Positions 44,569-54,020 are shown, counted from the first letter of the stretch. The stretch: DNA of 64,000 nucleotides from Paenibacillus sp. FSL H7-0737 (GCF_000758545.1 NZ_CP009279.1:6014001-6078000); one strand, 5' to 3'. Numbers and translations: made by a program. The notes: generated from the letters alone by a model not told the origin.

Positions 44569-46065
44569 TTACGCAATTTGAGATACCTTGAATCTTGAAT
44601 ATATAGAATCAGTCGTTATGCTTTTATCTATAGAATTATGATGCTGCACATAGGCTTCAAGTTTGTCTCCGGCATTTATAAGGAGCATAGCAGTTAAAGA
44701 TAGCTGTATGTCGCCACCAGAGTTCACTGGTATACCATAAGTACCTATTTCTCTGTTTGTTCCGTTTCTATAAATTTGGAGGTAATGAGAAGTTAGTGCT
44801 TCCGGCGAACTAACTACAATAGAACATTCAATTAGATAAAGCCCTGATTTCGCTGCTGTAAACATACTCGTCGAAGGGTTATATTCACCGAGATTGTCGT
44901 AATACTCAGTTTGGAAATTAATCTTTGTTAAAATAGCTTTCGGAACCACTTGATTAGTAGATGGTATGGCAGAAAAGGCACTTCGTTTTGAAAATGTATT
45001 ATCTCCCCAAGGGTTAAGAACTCCACTAGTGATGATACCATTTAATGAGCCTTCGGAAGTTATTCCTGATGGCTGTGAGCCATATTTATAGATTGAACCG
45101 CCATGACTAGCGTAAAGACCCACGCCATTCGCTTGCCCCGTGTTATCGAGTGATGTAACAATCGAAGCACTTCCGACTATTATTCCAAAGTTTCGTCCAG
45201 ATACCGAAGAATTTCTAATGTCTGCGTTTTGACCTGCAATATTAATGCCCGGATAATTAGCGGTAGTTTCACAGGAGCAATTTTTAATGTCGATGTTTCC
45301 GCCGTCATACGCATTAAAACCCATTGAGGTTGTGGTATTAGCAGAAAAACCGTCTATAACAATACGATTGCACCGTTCAGCCACGAAGGAGCGGATAGTT
45401 ACAGAAGTACCCATAAATTGAACATGACCACCGCCTACTTTGCCGCTTATTCTCACATCTTCGGCATAGGTTCCAGATGCAACATTTATAGATGCAGTAT
45501 GATTAACAACTTGAGGAATCATGCCGATAGCCCTATTGATTGTTTTAAATGCCCCTGCTGCCGTATTGGCTGAACCGTTGTTTGTGTCGTTCCCATCCGT
45601 CCGCACATAGTAAGTAATATCAGCCGTCGTCTGCTGCGGTGTAGTAACCAAAGGCGCCTTACCATTCAACTGCCCCTGAATCCCACTAGTCACCCCATCC
45701 AAATACCCAAACTCTGCGTTCGAGACCACGCCAGTCCCAATCTTCGAAGCATCAATCCCAGCCGCAGAATTAACGTCTGCATTTACAATCACTCCAGTCG
45801 CAATAGCCGTAACTCCATCACCATTACTAGTAACATCCCCCGTGTGATTAGGATGCACATAATTATTCGCTCCCGTAGCAATACCCGCCAGCTTAGTTTT
45901 CTCAGCTGCGGTGTAATCGTTGGTCGACAGCTGTTTGCCAGTAACTTTATCGACCTTGCTAGTAACGGCATTATCCAAGATGTCCATATTCCCATTTAAA
46001 TCGGCAATATCAACGATATCTGTTCCCTCGGGCTTCTTTAATCCCAAATTTCCTGTGGTTTGCAT
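44569..46065 (-). CDS. Tail fibre with beta-helix and C1q-like head
   Basis: A 498-residue fibre. The N-terminal part (about 1-140) is typical of PBSX fibres (GNLGLKKPEGTDIVDIADLNGNMDILDNAV, then shaft repeats AEKTKLAGIATGANNYVHPNHTG and a TSGIQGQLNGKAP unit). About 145-345 is a right-handed parallel beta-helix of the pectate-lyase type (YYVRTDGNDTNNGSANTAAG, FKTINRAI). About 360-498 resembles a C1q/TNF-type jelly-roll (FTAAKSGLYLIECSIVV, LQIYRNGTNREIGTYG), a receptor-binding head. It should set the target specificity of the particle. Confidence 0.8.
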   Translation of the reverse strand: MQTTGNLGLKKPEGTDIVDIADLNGNMDILDNAVTSKVDKVTGKQLSTNDYTAAEKTKLAGIATGANNYVHPNHTGDVTSNGDGVTAIATGVIVNADVNSAAGIDASKIGTGVVSNAEFGYLDGVTSGIQGQLNGKAPLVTTPQQTTADITYYVRTDGNDTNNGSANTAAGAFKTINRAIGMIPQVVNHTASINVASGTYAEDVRISGKVGGGHVQFMGTSVTIRSFVAERCNRIVIDGFSANTTTSMGFNAYDGGNIDIKNCSCETTANYPGINIAGQNADIRNSSVSGRNFGIIVGSASIVTSLDNTGQANGVGLYASHGGSIYKYGSQPSGITSEGSLNGIITSGVLNPWGDNTFSKRSAFSAIPSTNQVVPKAILTKINFQTEYYDNLGEYNPSTSMFTAAKSGLYLIECSIVVSSPEALTSHYLQIYRNGTNREIGTYGIPVNSGGDIQLSLTAMLLINAGDKLEAYVQHHNSIDKSITTDSIYSRFKVSQIA

Positions 46066-46076
46066 GTGTCACTCTC

Positions 46077-46688
46077 CTATCTATAAGTTCTTAATTCATT
46101 CCATGTTTTACTGTGGGCATTCTCCCAGTTTAAAACCTTAACAGAGTCCCACCAGGTATAGCTGAACACAAATTCATAAGCTAAATGCGCGGGTTTAATC
46201 TCTTCAATAATTTGAATTAGCCCTGCCATATTCGGAGGGATCCCCAGCGTACTCACAAAATGAATCTCAAAACGGTACTCATCAGGCACTTCCTTAACTT
46301 CAACCACTCCACCTGAAAAAGCGGACGCTGTCCGCTGGATCATCTCCGGCGTTGTCGTCCCGTTTCCACGCAGCTTCGCCTTAATCATCTCTCGGCGTGT
46401 GGCATATGACTTGGATGAATCAATATTTAGTCCAAGCTCAGCCTCCCAACGTCCAAGGCTCACCGTTGCTGTTTCAACAAACGCCTGATCCAGTACATCT
46501 ATAGTACCTACCTTCAGTCCACCAATTTCTAGCCCGATGGTCTCCTGAAGCTTCTCCATTTCACGAACATTCTTATAATAATCCGGCAAATACTGCATTA
46601 GATCAGGCGCTTCGACTTCACCCGGATGGCTCGAATCTTTATCTGCCGAATATTGCAATTCGCTGTATAAAGAGCTGCCGTAACTCAT
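46077..46688 (-). CDS. xkdU: XkdU-like baseplate protein (DUF2313)
   Basis: A 203-residue protein of the YmfQ/DUF2313 family: LMQYLPDYYKNVREMEKLQETIGLEIGGL, a middle TRREMIKAKLRGNGTTTPEMIQ and IKPAHLAYEFVFSYTWWDSVK. In Mu- and PBSX-like tails this protein joins baseplate wedge to fibre. It is displaced downstream of three fibre-like genes. Confidence 0.85.
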   Translation of the reverse strand: MSYGSSLYSELQYSADKDSSHPGEVEAPDLMQYLPDYYKNVREMEKLQETIGLEIGGLKVGTIDVLDQAFVETATVSLGRWEAELGLNIDSSKSYATRREMIKAKLRGNGTTTPEMIQRTASAFSGGVVEVKEVPDEYRFEIHFVSTLGIPPNMAGLIQIIEEIKPAHLAYEFVFSYTWWDSVKVLNWENAHSKTWNELRTYR

Positions 46689-46691
46689 CCT

Positions 46692-47027
46692 CTACACCCC
46701 CTTCAGTTGATTCCAGGTTAGGGGGCCTTTGGGCAAATAATCATGTGTATGCGCCGCCGGAGGGAATACCGCTGGTTTACCCGCTACACCCGCCCAAGCT
46801 ACACTATCCGCTTGTTGCGCGAAATCCACCTTGCCATTGTTATTCGTATCGTAAATGCTTTTCAGCATATCTCCGGTACTCTGCGCGGCTACCAGTAAGA
46901 CATTACCAGCTGCAGAACCAATGTACAGCTTGCCACTGTCTGTACAATAGCCAAGCTCACCAATAGCCAGTGCTCCAATCGCACTTTCCAATCCGCGGCG
47001 TATTTGAATCAATGTCTTTAAAGCCAT
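46692..47027 (-). CDS. Short fibre-like protein with repeated N-domain
   Basis: A 111-residue protein. The first half (IQIRRGLESAIGALAIGELGYCTDSGKLYIGSAAGN) repeats the N-terminal domain of the next gene upstream (IQIKRGTKAELT...VGELGFCSDTKEVYVGDG), a module found at the start of phage hyaluronidase/tropism-determinant fibres. The C-terminus (FPPAAHTHDYLPKGPLTWNQLKGV) is a short fibre shaft/tip motif. A duplicated, shortened fibre gene. Confidence 0.75.
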   Translation of the reverse strand: MALKTLIQIRRGLESAIGALAIGELGYCTDSGKLYIGSAAGNVLLVAAQSTGDMLKSIYDTNNNGKVDFAQQADSVAWAGVAGKPAVFPPAAHTHDYLPKGPLTWNQLKGV

Positions 47028-47038
47028 TGTCCCGCCCC

Positions 47039-48061
47039 CTAGAAAGTTCCGCCATCAATACTGGCTACGGTAAGTTTATTGCCATTCGCAGCATCATAAA
47101 TGATGCTACTTCCATCCACACTTACAGCTACACCGGATCCATCTACGGTGATCCCTTTTCCAGCCGTCACCGCAATCGCGTCTGCAGTAACCGTGATCCC
47201 ATTACCTGCACCAATATTCAGCGTCACAGCATCGGCTTGACCGCCGCCGATCAGCCCGTTACCAGCGGTAATAGTCTGTAACGCACCACCTGTGCGCACC
47301 CATGCGCTACCGTTCCAGCTATAAATCTTCTGCTCATCATCGACGTAAGCGGTCCAGCCTACAGCCGGAACATAAAATACCCAAGCGGCAGATTGATATT
47401 CAACGATTTGATTCGTTTTCCCCGCCCATGCCCCGGTTGCTCCAGCTGGAATAATGTATCGATCACCCTCAACCGGACTGGCTGGTGGAGCCAGCAGGTT
47501 CTGATCTTTTACCGACGCTTGCGGTTCAATGTTATGCTTGGCCAGCTCAATTTCATTTTTAATCTTTTGCGCTGACCACAAATCTGTAATCGTAGTCCCG
47601 GCATCATTGATCGTCCGGTGCTTGGTCACATCATCAATATGAGTCTTAATCTCAGCCGCGGTCTTTACGTTCGTGCCATCTGATACTTTATTGATATGCC
47701 CCGCACTAATATCCGCTTTAAGCACCTTCGCATAGGTTGCTCCATCAGCGATATCATCAATTGTACCTGTCAGATCGCTAAGCTTCTGCGCATTCATCCG
47801 CCGCCAGGCTGCCCCATCATCAAAATACAAATATCCGCTATTCGTACCCGTAGTCACGTAATACAAACGGCCAACGGCTCCTGCAACTGGACGAGAGGCT
47901 TCTGGACCCGATAGTGCCCTTCCGACCATGGAATTGGAAGTCCCATCACCAACATAAACTTCCTTAGTGTCACTGCAAAAACCAAGCTCTCCTACCTTCA
48001 ACACGCCATAACTCGTTAGTTCAGCCTTTGTTCCCCGCTTTATTTGTATGGTCTGTGCCAT
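47039..48061 (-). CDS. Fibre protein
   Basis: A 340-residue fibre starting at 48061 (SD GAGAGGTG, four bases before ATG; two bases after the upstream stop). It has an N-terminal hyaluronidase/tropism-type domain (MAQTIQIKRGTKAELTSYGVLKVGELGF), a coiled shaft region (VKAADISAGHINKVS-like, LWSAQKIKNEIELAKHN), a compact domain similar to DUF2793-like fibre segments (PVEGDRYIIPAGATGAWAGK...) and a repetitive tail (AGNGLIGGGQADAVTLNIGAGNGITVTAD). Likely receptor-binding. Confidence 0.75.
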   Translation of the reverse strand: MAQTIQIKRGTKAELTSYGVLKVGELGFCSDTKEVYVGDGTSNSMVGRALSGPEASRPVAGAVGRLYYVTTGTNSGYLYFDDGAAWRRMNAQKLSDLTGTIDDIADGATYAKVLKADISAGHINKVSDGTNVKTAAEIKTHIDDVTKHRTINDAGTTITDLWSAQKIKNEIELAKHNIEPQASVKDQNLLAPPASPVEGDRYIIPAGATGAWAGKTNQIVEYQSAAWVFYVPAVGWTAYVDDEQKIYSWNGSAWVRTGGALQTITAGNGLIGGGQADAVTLNIGAGNGITVTADAIAVTAGKGITVDGSGVAVSVDGSSIIYDAANGNKLTVASIDGGTF

Positions 48062-48062
48062 T

Positions 48063-48476
48063 TTACACCTCTCTTCTAAAAGATCCCCCGTCAATCTGGC
48101 CCTTGCTCTTATAACGTTCTATTTCAGTTTGAACAGCAGTAAGACTTTCCTGCAAACCGTTAATATCCTCTGCTTCAACGGTATCGCCGGGGGTTTCGTA
48201 AGTCACATAAACCTCGGGCACATCGGCAAAAATCTTAATCAACCGCCGCCATGGCGCTTCATCCGGAAAAGACACCGTAAAATTACGCAGCTCGATCCCG
48301 GAATACTGTGACCCTGTGTACACTGCGATGGTCTGATTATTGATGTTGTCATGCGCAAGCGCACCACTATACATGCCATTTACAAGCGGTAATCTCTCTT
48401 CAATAACATAGCTGCCGCCGTTTGCTTTTTTATTAAGCTTTTCTTGAAAAATATCAACTTTCTCCGGATAACCCAT
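48063..48476 (-). CDS. Unknown baseplate/fibre-region protein
   Basis: A 137-residue protein, start at 48476 chosen for GGAGGTG just upstream. It reads MGYPEKVDIFQEKLNKKANGGSYVIEER..., with a beta-rich middle and a coiled C-terminus (VEAEDINGLQESLTAVQTEIERY). Found between XkdT and the fibre genes, it may link fibre to baseplate. Family not recognised with certainty. Confidence 0.65.
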   Translation of the reverse strand: MGYPEKVDIFQEKLNKKANGGSYVIEERLPLVNGMYSGALAHDNINNQTIAVYTGSQYSGIELRNFTVSFPDEAPWRRLIKIFADVPEVYVTYETPGDTVEAEDINGLQESLTAVQTEIERYKSKGQIDGGSFRREV

Positions 48477-48477
48477 G

Positions 48478-49542
48478 CTACACCTCCAGTAAAACATTGC
48501 CGAACAATGGAATTTCTTCTTCGTTCAACATTACGTTGCCCGCTCCACCGTTCAGCTTCAGCTCACTGTAATCTGCGACTCCCTCAGTAGCTAGCAATAG
48601 GGCACCGATTACAGACTGGCTAATATAGGTTGCTGAAAAAGCCTTCTCTTTGCGATAGCTCTCAAGAATCGCCTTAAATTCTTCATTTACAGCTTGCAGC
48701 GCATAACCTGAAGCAAGGGTTACTTTTGCGCTTACACTAATACTTTTGCCCTTCGCTGACGCCACAGTTACAACAGCACCTACGGGGGCTTTCCCCTCAC
48801 CCGCTCCAGAGACCGGATCAATGTAATGCTGAACCTTTGTCACCAGCAGCTCAGAAGCAGGAAGTTTCTCGGCATCCACAACAATCACTTTCACCGTCTT
48901 AGGACCGTTCCATAACGGAAAAACACGTGCACCTCCCACCCCTACAACCTGCATAGCCCACTCCATATAGTGATATTTATTGCCGCTAGTAGCTGGGCGT
49001 CTGGCTGAATCCAAATAACGCTGCCGTAGCGATTCATCCGATTCGGAGTTCTCCCCAGGGATCAGAAGGGAAGCTATTTCCCCACGCGCGAGGTCTGAAA
49101 TATAATCCACCGGCAGCAAAGAGCCAAAATATCGGTTTCCTTCTTCTCCAGCGGTTTCACTCTCCAACCGGTACACTCCAGGAGATAGCTTCTCCACAGC
49201 CATATAATTCAGCATATCGAGTGAAAAGCGGCTTCCGAGAGGGACATCTACAAATCCTCCATCCGCTTTATAAAAAATCCCCTTCAGTTGCGCTTTGCTC
49301 GCTTCTCGCCTAACAATTCCTGACCAGGATATACTTCGCTCCAAGTACTCTCCGGTCGCCGTATCTGCAAAATACAGATTATTATTCACATCCAGCTCAA
49401 TGTACATCTGCGCGAGCTCTGCTGCTGCCGGAGCGAGCGCGTCATAAATAATGCTGCCCTCGCGTTTATCCAGACCTGACGGAACCCGGTCCAGCATCCG
49501 CTCTAAAAGAGCCTCATACGTCTGATTCTCATACATCCTCAT
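48478..49542 (-). CDS. xkdT: Baseplate J-like wedge protein (XkdT)
   Basis: A 354-residue baseplate wedge protein of the Mu gp47/P2 gpJ family (PBSX XkdT). Signatures are RMLDRVPSGLDKREGSIIYDALAPAAAELAQMYIEL and the domain with GENSESDESLRQRYLDSARRPATSGNKYHYMEWA. Two Met codons (49542, 49536) follow GAAAGGAG. Overlaps the XkdS gene by 14 bases. Confidence 0.93.
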   Translation of the reverse strand: MRMYENQTYEALLERMLDRVPSGLDKREGSIIYDALAPAAAELAQMYIELDVNNNLYFADTATGEYLERSISWSGIVRREASKAQLKGIFYKADGGFVDVPLGSRFSLDMLNYMAVEKLSPGVYRLESETAGEEGNRYFGSLLPVDYISDLARGEIASLLIPGENSESDESLRQRYLDSARRPATSGNKYHYMEWAMQVVGVGGARVFPLWNGPKTVKVIVVDAEKLPASELLVTKVQHYIDPVSGAGEGKAPVGAVVTVASAKGKSISVSAKVTLASGYALQAVNEEFKAILESYRKEKAFSATYISQSVIGALLLATEGVADYSELKLNGGAGNVMLNEEEIPLFGNVLLEV

Positions 49543-49960
49543 TCCACTCCTTTCTCAGCTGAAAATTTCCGTAACGTGTAACCACCTTGCAGTCAAAAGT
49601 TAAGTTTTCTCCGGTAAAAGAAACCTCAATATTTTCTAAGCTAAGGATTCGTTCATCCTGAAGTAAGGCCTCATTAATGACACGTCTGATTTCAGCTCTG
49701 ACTAACAGCCGATCCTTACCCAGAACCAGCTGCCACTCTGTTCCGTAATCCGAACTGTAAATCAGATGTTCAAATCTATCGGTTCGCAGAATTTTGGCCG
49801 CTGCCTGCTGCACTGCCTCAAGTCCATCCACTTGGCCAGTGATCCTTTTTCTGTCCCAATCCATTCGGTAAGTTAGACTGGGGCTTTCCCCACGTTCAAG
49901 GTTGACCTCGCCTTCAAGAAGGGCAGTTATCGGTCCAGATTTTCCAATCGCAGGAATCAT
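49529..49960 (-). CDS. xkdS: Baseplate protein XkdS (DUF2634/gp25-like)
   Basis: A 143-residue baseplate subunit of the gp25/W-like lysozyme-fold family: KSGPITALLEGEVNLERGESPSLTYRM..., IYSSDYGTEWQLVLG, and ILSLENIEVSFTGENLTFDCKV. Starts and ends overlap neighbours (four and 14 bases), a tightly coupled baseplate block. Confidence 0.88.
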   Translation of the reverse strand: MIPAIGKSGPITALLEGEVNLERGESPSLTYRMDWDRKRITGQVDGLEAVQQAAAKILRTDRFEHLIYSSDYGTEWQLVLGKDRLLVRAEIRRVINEALLQDERILSLENIEVSFTGENLTFDCKVVTRYGNFQLRKEWNEDV

Positions 49961-50256
49961 ATCGGACTCACCAGCCGATCCAGAACAATATAGCTTTGTC
50001 CACCCTGCATCCGAACCATCAGAACCCGATCACCAGAGGCAAGCCCTCGACGCACTACCACTTCTCTACCCTCTAGTTCGACTTTACATTCCATTACCGA
50101 TTCAGGCAGCACTAGCGCATTCCCCGATAAAATAAAACGTTGATCCACCTGGATCTGCAAAGGAGCTACCTCCGTTACCGTCCCATAAGAAAAAGCCACG
50201 GGATTTGTATTTCCCACGGCTCCTAAGCTTGCTTTTTTTATAATATCCAACATCAT
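49957..50256 (-). CDS. xkdR: Baseplate protein XkdR (DUF2577)
   Basis: A 99-residue small barrel protein of the DUF2577 family: GAVGNTNPVAFSYGTVTEVAPLQIQVDQRF and GLASGDRVLMVRMQGGQSYIVLDRL. Equivalent to PBSX XkdR, a likely hub or spike-adaptor part. Confidence 0.88.
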   Translation of the reverse strand: MMLDIIKKASLGAVGNTNPVAFSYGTVTEVAPLQIQVDQRFILSGNALVLPESVMECKVELEGREVVVRRGLASGDRVLMVRMQGGQSYIVLDRLVSPI

Positions 50257-50258
50257 TT

Positions 50259-51221
50259 CTACACCACCTTTATATCGAGGGACATCGTATGCTCCCCACC
50301 GGAAATCTTATGACTGCATTGATCCACCAGAAACACCTGAGTCTTGAATTCATCAAGCAGGACATAAATGAAATTACCAGCCCTTACGCGCATATCACCA
50401 ATCGCCTGTACGGAGAGACTAAGCTTTTCACGGTTGTGCATTTTTAGCAGATTATTTGCCTTCTCCTGAATTTGTGCAGCATTCGCTTTGTCATCGGCCT
50501 TCTGATACAAGTGCAGGATACCCCAGCGTTTCACATTATCCTTATCGCTAACCGGAAAGAAATCACGCTTACCAGACTTCTCGTTATCCTTGTATAGAAA
50601 AATGGTGTTGTACGTATCATCATCAATACTTTTTTTGAGCGAATAGTCGTACAGATACTGCCCCGCTCCCAGCACCAGATTAAGCAGCATAGACTCCGGT
50701 TTACGAAGCGTCAGCTTACCAAAGTCATCGTAAAAAGCCATCAGCCTCCCCTTATACTGAAGCTCACTGCCGATCGCTCCCATAATGATGTCCAGCAGCT
50801 TTTTGTCATCTTGAATTAATGAGGGAATTCGGTACTCTGTATTCTCCAGCACACCTGTCTTCAGGCCGTAGTCCTTGGTTATTTTAGTAATAACATCGCT
50901 AGCCGTGACATCCTGCAAAACATAACTACCATTGCCTAGTAAATAACGAATCTGATCATAAGCAGTCAGCTTAATCTCCTGATCCGAGCCTGTATCAATG
51001 CTGAACACAAACCCGTAGAATACATCCACATTATCTTTGCTGAACTGAATAATATCACCGTTGTTGATGCTAAACTTGGGATGCTGATAGATTCCACTGT
51101 CCACAAGTGTTAACTCTAGCGTTGCTGGCTTTCCTGAGCGGGCTGTTTTCCAAGAAATATCGGAGACGATGCCAGAAATATCCCATAGATTCCCTTCCTT
51201 ATTCTTCACAAGCAGTTCCAT
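50259..51221 (-). CDS. xkdQ: Tail hub/late-control-like protein XkdQ
   Basis: A 320-residue hub protein of the phage late-control gene D / XkdQ family, which forms the central tail hub above the spike. Typical segments are MELLVKNKEGNLWDISGIVSDISWKT, IVQFSKDNVDVFYGFVFSID-like and QVFLVDQCSHKISGGEHTMSLDIKV. Lies between LysM protein and XkdR as in PBSX. Confidence 0.9.
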   Translation of the reverse strand: MELLVKNKEGNLWDISGIVSDISWKTARSGKPATLELTLVDSGIYQHPKFSINNGDIIQFSKDNVDVFYGFVFSIDTGSDQEIKLTAYDQIRYLLGNGSYVLQDVTASDVITKITKDYGLKTGVLENTEYRIPSLIQDDKKLLDIIMGAIGSELQYKGRLMAFYDDFGKLTLRKPESMLLNLVLGAGQYLYDYSLKKSIDDDTYNTIFLYKDNEKSGKRDFFPVSDKDNVKRWGILHLYQKADDKANAAQIQEKANNLLKMHNREKLSLSVQAIGDMRVRAGNFIYVLLDEFKTQVFLVDQCSHKISGGEHTMSLDIKVV

Positions 51222-51230
51222 AACATCCTC

Positions 51231-51983
51231 CTACGGCAGCTTAATGACCTTACCGATTGGAAGCTTCCTCAGCTCACTATCTTTAATGCCATTAAGTTTC
51301 TGGATTTCTCCACACCTTTTGCCATCTCCAAGAATTTCTTTAGCGATTTTCCATAGATTGTCTTTAGATTTCATGATATACGTTTTAGGTTTGGGCTTTT
51401 CATTAGCCCGCTTCTGTTCTACCTTCACTTCATCTTTGACAACCTTAACTGCTACCGCTTGATAGAATACATACTTTTTGAGAGATAAAGAATATTCAAT
51501 ATCCCCTGATGTACCTGCACTGAGCTTCCAAGTGAAGCCTTCGATACTCATAGCCATATTCACACCAAAATCAATCTCTATGGATTTATCCTCACTAGTC
51601 GATGATTGCTTTAACCATTTCTTCGCATCGTTTAGCTTCCCCTCAGCTTTTTTCGTGTCATCCGCATAGCTCACCCCGGAGAATACAAAACGAATAGGCC
51701 TGCGACTCGTCATCCACTTCTTAATAAGCTCCACATATTCAAAGGGTCTCTTCAGCCCGTCCTCTTGTACCAATACGAACGGATATCTTTGTGCCGGAAA
51801 TATACTTTCAATTGTGATCTCCGTCAGCTTCGGATAAGCAATCGTATTGATCTCACCCAAATCGATAATGGTATAGCTTTTTCCATCCCCGCTCTCTTTG
51901 ATCTCTAAGGTCTCCGGGTTGACTGGCAGCCGGAATGCTTCCGCCTGATTATTAAAACCAAGAAAAATCCCGTACTCTTCCAT
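51231..51983 (-). CDS. xkdP: LysM tail protein XkdP
   Basis: A 250-residue tail-tip protein. The N-terminal part is the PBSX XkdP core (EEYGIFLGFNNQAEAFRLPVNPETLEI..., YPFVLVQEDGLKRPFEYVELIKKWMTSRRP). The last 55 residues form a LysM domain (YIMKSKDNLWKIAKEILGDGKRCGEIQKLNGI) that binds peptidoglycan during assembly. The start at 51983 has GGGGGTG ten bases upstream and lies two bases after the tape-measure stop. Confidence 0.9.
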   Translation of the reverse strand: MEEYGIFLGFNNQAEAFRLPVNPETLEIKESGDGKSYTIIDLGEINTIAYPKLTEITIESIFPAQRYPFVLVQEDGLKRPFEYVELIKKWMTSRRPIRFVFSGVSYADDTKKAEGKLNDAKKWLKQSSTSEDKSIEIDFGVNMAMSIEGFTWKLSAGTSGDIEYSLSLKKYVFYQAVAVKVVKDEVKVEQKRANEKPKPKTYIMKSKDNLWKIAKEILGDGKRCGEIQKLNGIKDSELRKLPIGKVIKLP

Positions 51984-51984
51984 G

Positions 51985-54009
51985 TTACGTATACACCCCC
52001 TGCGCTGTAGAGACAAACTCCTCGTTCAGCTTTTGCCCGATCTTGTTGATAATCGTATCAATGTCTCCGGCATTATTAATATTCCCGGTCGTCACCTGCA
52101 CCGTCGGCGTAAGCTCCACAAAATTCTGGATCGCCTGAATCTCCGCTAGCTCACGCAGCATTTTCAGATCATCGCTAGAGATGTCTACAGTGTCGTTGAT
52201 GGAGTCGAGTTGCTTCACGCGGTTTACGGTGTTTAGATTACCTGGAGTTCCTGCATTTTGAAAAGAACCCGTAGCTGAAGGTGTATTCATCGTAGGAACT
52301 ACTGGAATTTCAGGTACGGTAGGCGTTTGCAAAGGTTTTGACAAATCCCCTGAATGGGTAGTATTCCACTGATTTAATGTGGTGTTATTACTCTTATTTC
52401 CACCTACATTTAATTTTTCTTTAAACTTATTGATATCAAAATTCTGGATTTTTTCTGCCCCTGAATTAAAAGAAGCTCCAATGTCCATTTGCAAATCCTT
52501 TTTGAATTGACTGCTATCAACCTCTTCAATATGAAGATTGATCTCCGACTCTATACCAATAAATTTGCCAACAGCTCCAACTACTTTATTTATACTATCT
52601 AGCAAAAAGTTCACAGCGCCAATAATACCATTAACAAATCCGGTCCAAAGATCGATAACAAAGCCCACAAATTCTGCAACGAGCTGTCCCAGTCCCCTGA
52701 ACATATTCGCCAAAAAGTCCCTCACAGGCTGAAGGGCTGCCACAATCCCTAAAAATGCTACTATAAGTGCAACTATAAGCCCTATTACAAGTGCAATTGG
52801 ATTAGCACTCATCACAGCGTTGAAAATGCCTTGGGCTGCGGTAGCAATTCCGGTAGCAATAGATGAAATTCTAGTTGCAATTGTTGAGGCATTCATCGCG
52901 ATTGCTAAGGCAATAACTCCAGCAACAACACCCAAAACAATCGGCAAAACAACAGGGTTGCTAAGAACACTCCAGAGATACAATGCACCTTGTACGACCT
53001 GCGAGAATACTTGTGCAAGTATCGCCAGTCCAATCGCTATCCCATCGATAATTGGCTGAAAGCTTCCATCTGAAAATGCCTGGTTAAGAATGCCTAATAG
53101 TGGTGACAATGCCGCAAGAGCACCTTCTCCCATACCAGCCAGAGAGTTGTTATAGTTTCCAAGAAGAGCTTGCCATTGATTAACGGGTGAATCCATCATG
53201 GTTTGTAGCGAATCACTCGTCATCCCTGACGTTGTCATAATATCTCCCAAAGTACTCAAAAAGGCTTCCATATTGCCCGTTCCGGCCACTAGATCAAGTC
53301 CACCCAGATCCTCTTTATCCACCTGAAGCATGGATGCTAAATCACTAGAATCCCCCTCAAAAGCAGAAGTAATCGCCGATGAAGTATCACCAATATCTTT
53401 ACCCTCCGGAGACATCATGCTTAGCCTTGTGGAATAATCCATAAGCTTATCTAACTGATCCGTATTTTGAGTTTTAGGATAAAACGACAAGACACTTTCC
53501 ATGGACTTGTTTACATCCTGCCCGGTATCTAGTGCCCTCTTCTTGAACTTATCAAACATTGCCACACCAACATCAGCATTTCCGGTTTTCGCTTTAAAAA
53601 GATCCTCCCATTTTTGCTGTTCAGCTGCAGGCGCAAGCACCTTTTCCATAACTCCTTTAACTTTTTCCAGCACACCTTTGGCTTTCCCAAAAGCACCGGT
53701 GATCTTTTCCCATGTACCCGCCTGCTGCTCAGCACCTGTTGCTCCTTGTTCTGCCGCATCGTTCAGTCTCTCCTGAGCCTGTACTGCGCCTCCAATAGAA
53801 GCTTGAATCCTGGTATAAGCTGCACTGTAATTGTTAGTGATGTTGTACACGGGCTTATTGACTATTTTCATACTGATTCGGTTTAAAGTTGCGGAAAAGG
53901 AATTTGAAATATTTGCAGAAACCTGAGTTGTAATTTGATTGGTTATATCATTAATCCATTGATTGGAGACTTGCTGGATTCCAGCTATATTGTTTTGCAT
54001 ACCTGCCAT
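51985..54009 (-). CDS. Tape measure protein
   Basis: A 674-residue tape measure protein (XkdO position). It begins with coiled coils (MAGMQNNIAGIQQVSNQWINDITNQIT...), has two strongly hydrophobic helical stretches near 300-450 (LGVVAGVIALAIAMNASTIA, ANPIALVIGLIVALIVAFLG), and a C-terminal Asn/Thr-rich linker. At about 0.15 nm per residue it implies a tail of roughly 100 nm. PBSX tape measures are about twice as long, so this particle has a shorter tube. Confidence 0.88.
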   Translation of the reverse strand: MAGMQNNIAGIQQVSNQWINDITNQITTQVSANISNSFSATLNRISMKIVNKPVYNITNNYSAAYTRIQASIGGAVQAQERLNDAAEQGATGAEQQAGTWEKITGAFGKAKGVLEKVKGVMEKVLAPAAEQQKWEDLFKAKTGNADVGVAMFDKFKKRALDTGQDVNKSMESVLSFYPKTQNTDQLDKLMDYSTRLSMMSPEGKDIGDTSSAITSAFEGDSSDLASMLQVDKEDLGGLDLVAGTGNMEAFLSTLGDIMTTSGMTSDSLQTMMDSPVNQWQALLGNYNNSLAGMGEGALAALSPLLGILNQAFSDGSFQPIIDGIAIGLAILAQVFSQVVQGALYLWSVLSNPVVLPIVLGVVAGVIALAIAMNASTIATRISSIATGIATAAQGIFNAVMSANPIALVIGLIVALIVAFLGIVAALQPVRDFLANMFRGLGQLVAEFVGFVIDLWTGFVNGIIGAVNFLLDSINKVVGAVGKFIGIESEINLHIEEVDSSQFKKDLQMDIGASFNSGAEKIQNFDINKFKEKLNVGGNKSNNTTLNQWNTTHSGDLSKPLQTPTVPEIPVVPTMNTPSATGSFQNAGTPGNLNTVNRVKQLDSINDTVDISSDDLKMLRELAEIQAIQNFVELTPTVQVTTGNINNAGDIDTIINKIGQKLNEEFVSTAQGVYT

Positions 54010-54020
54010 TCATTCACCCC

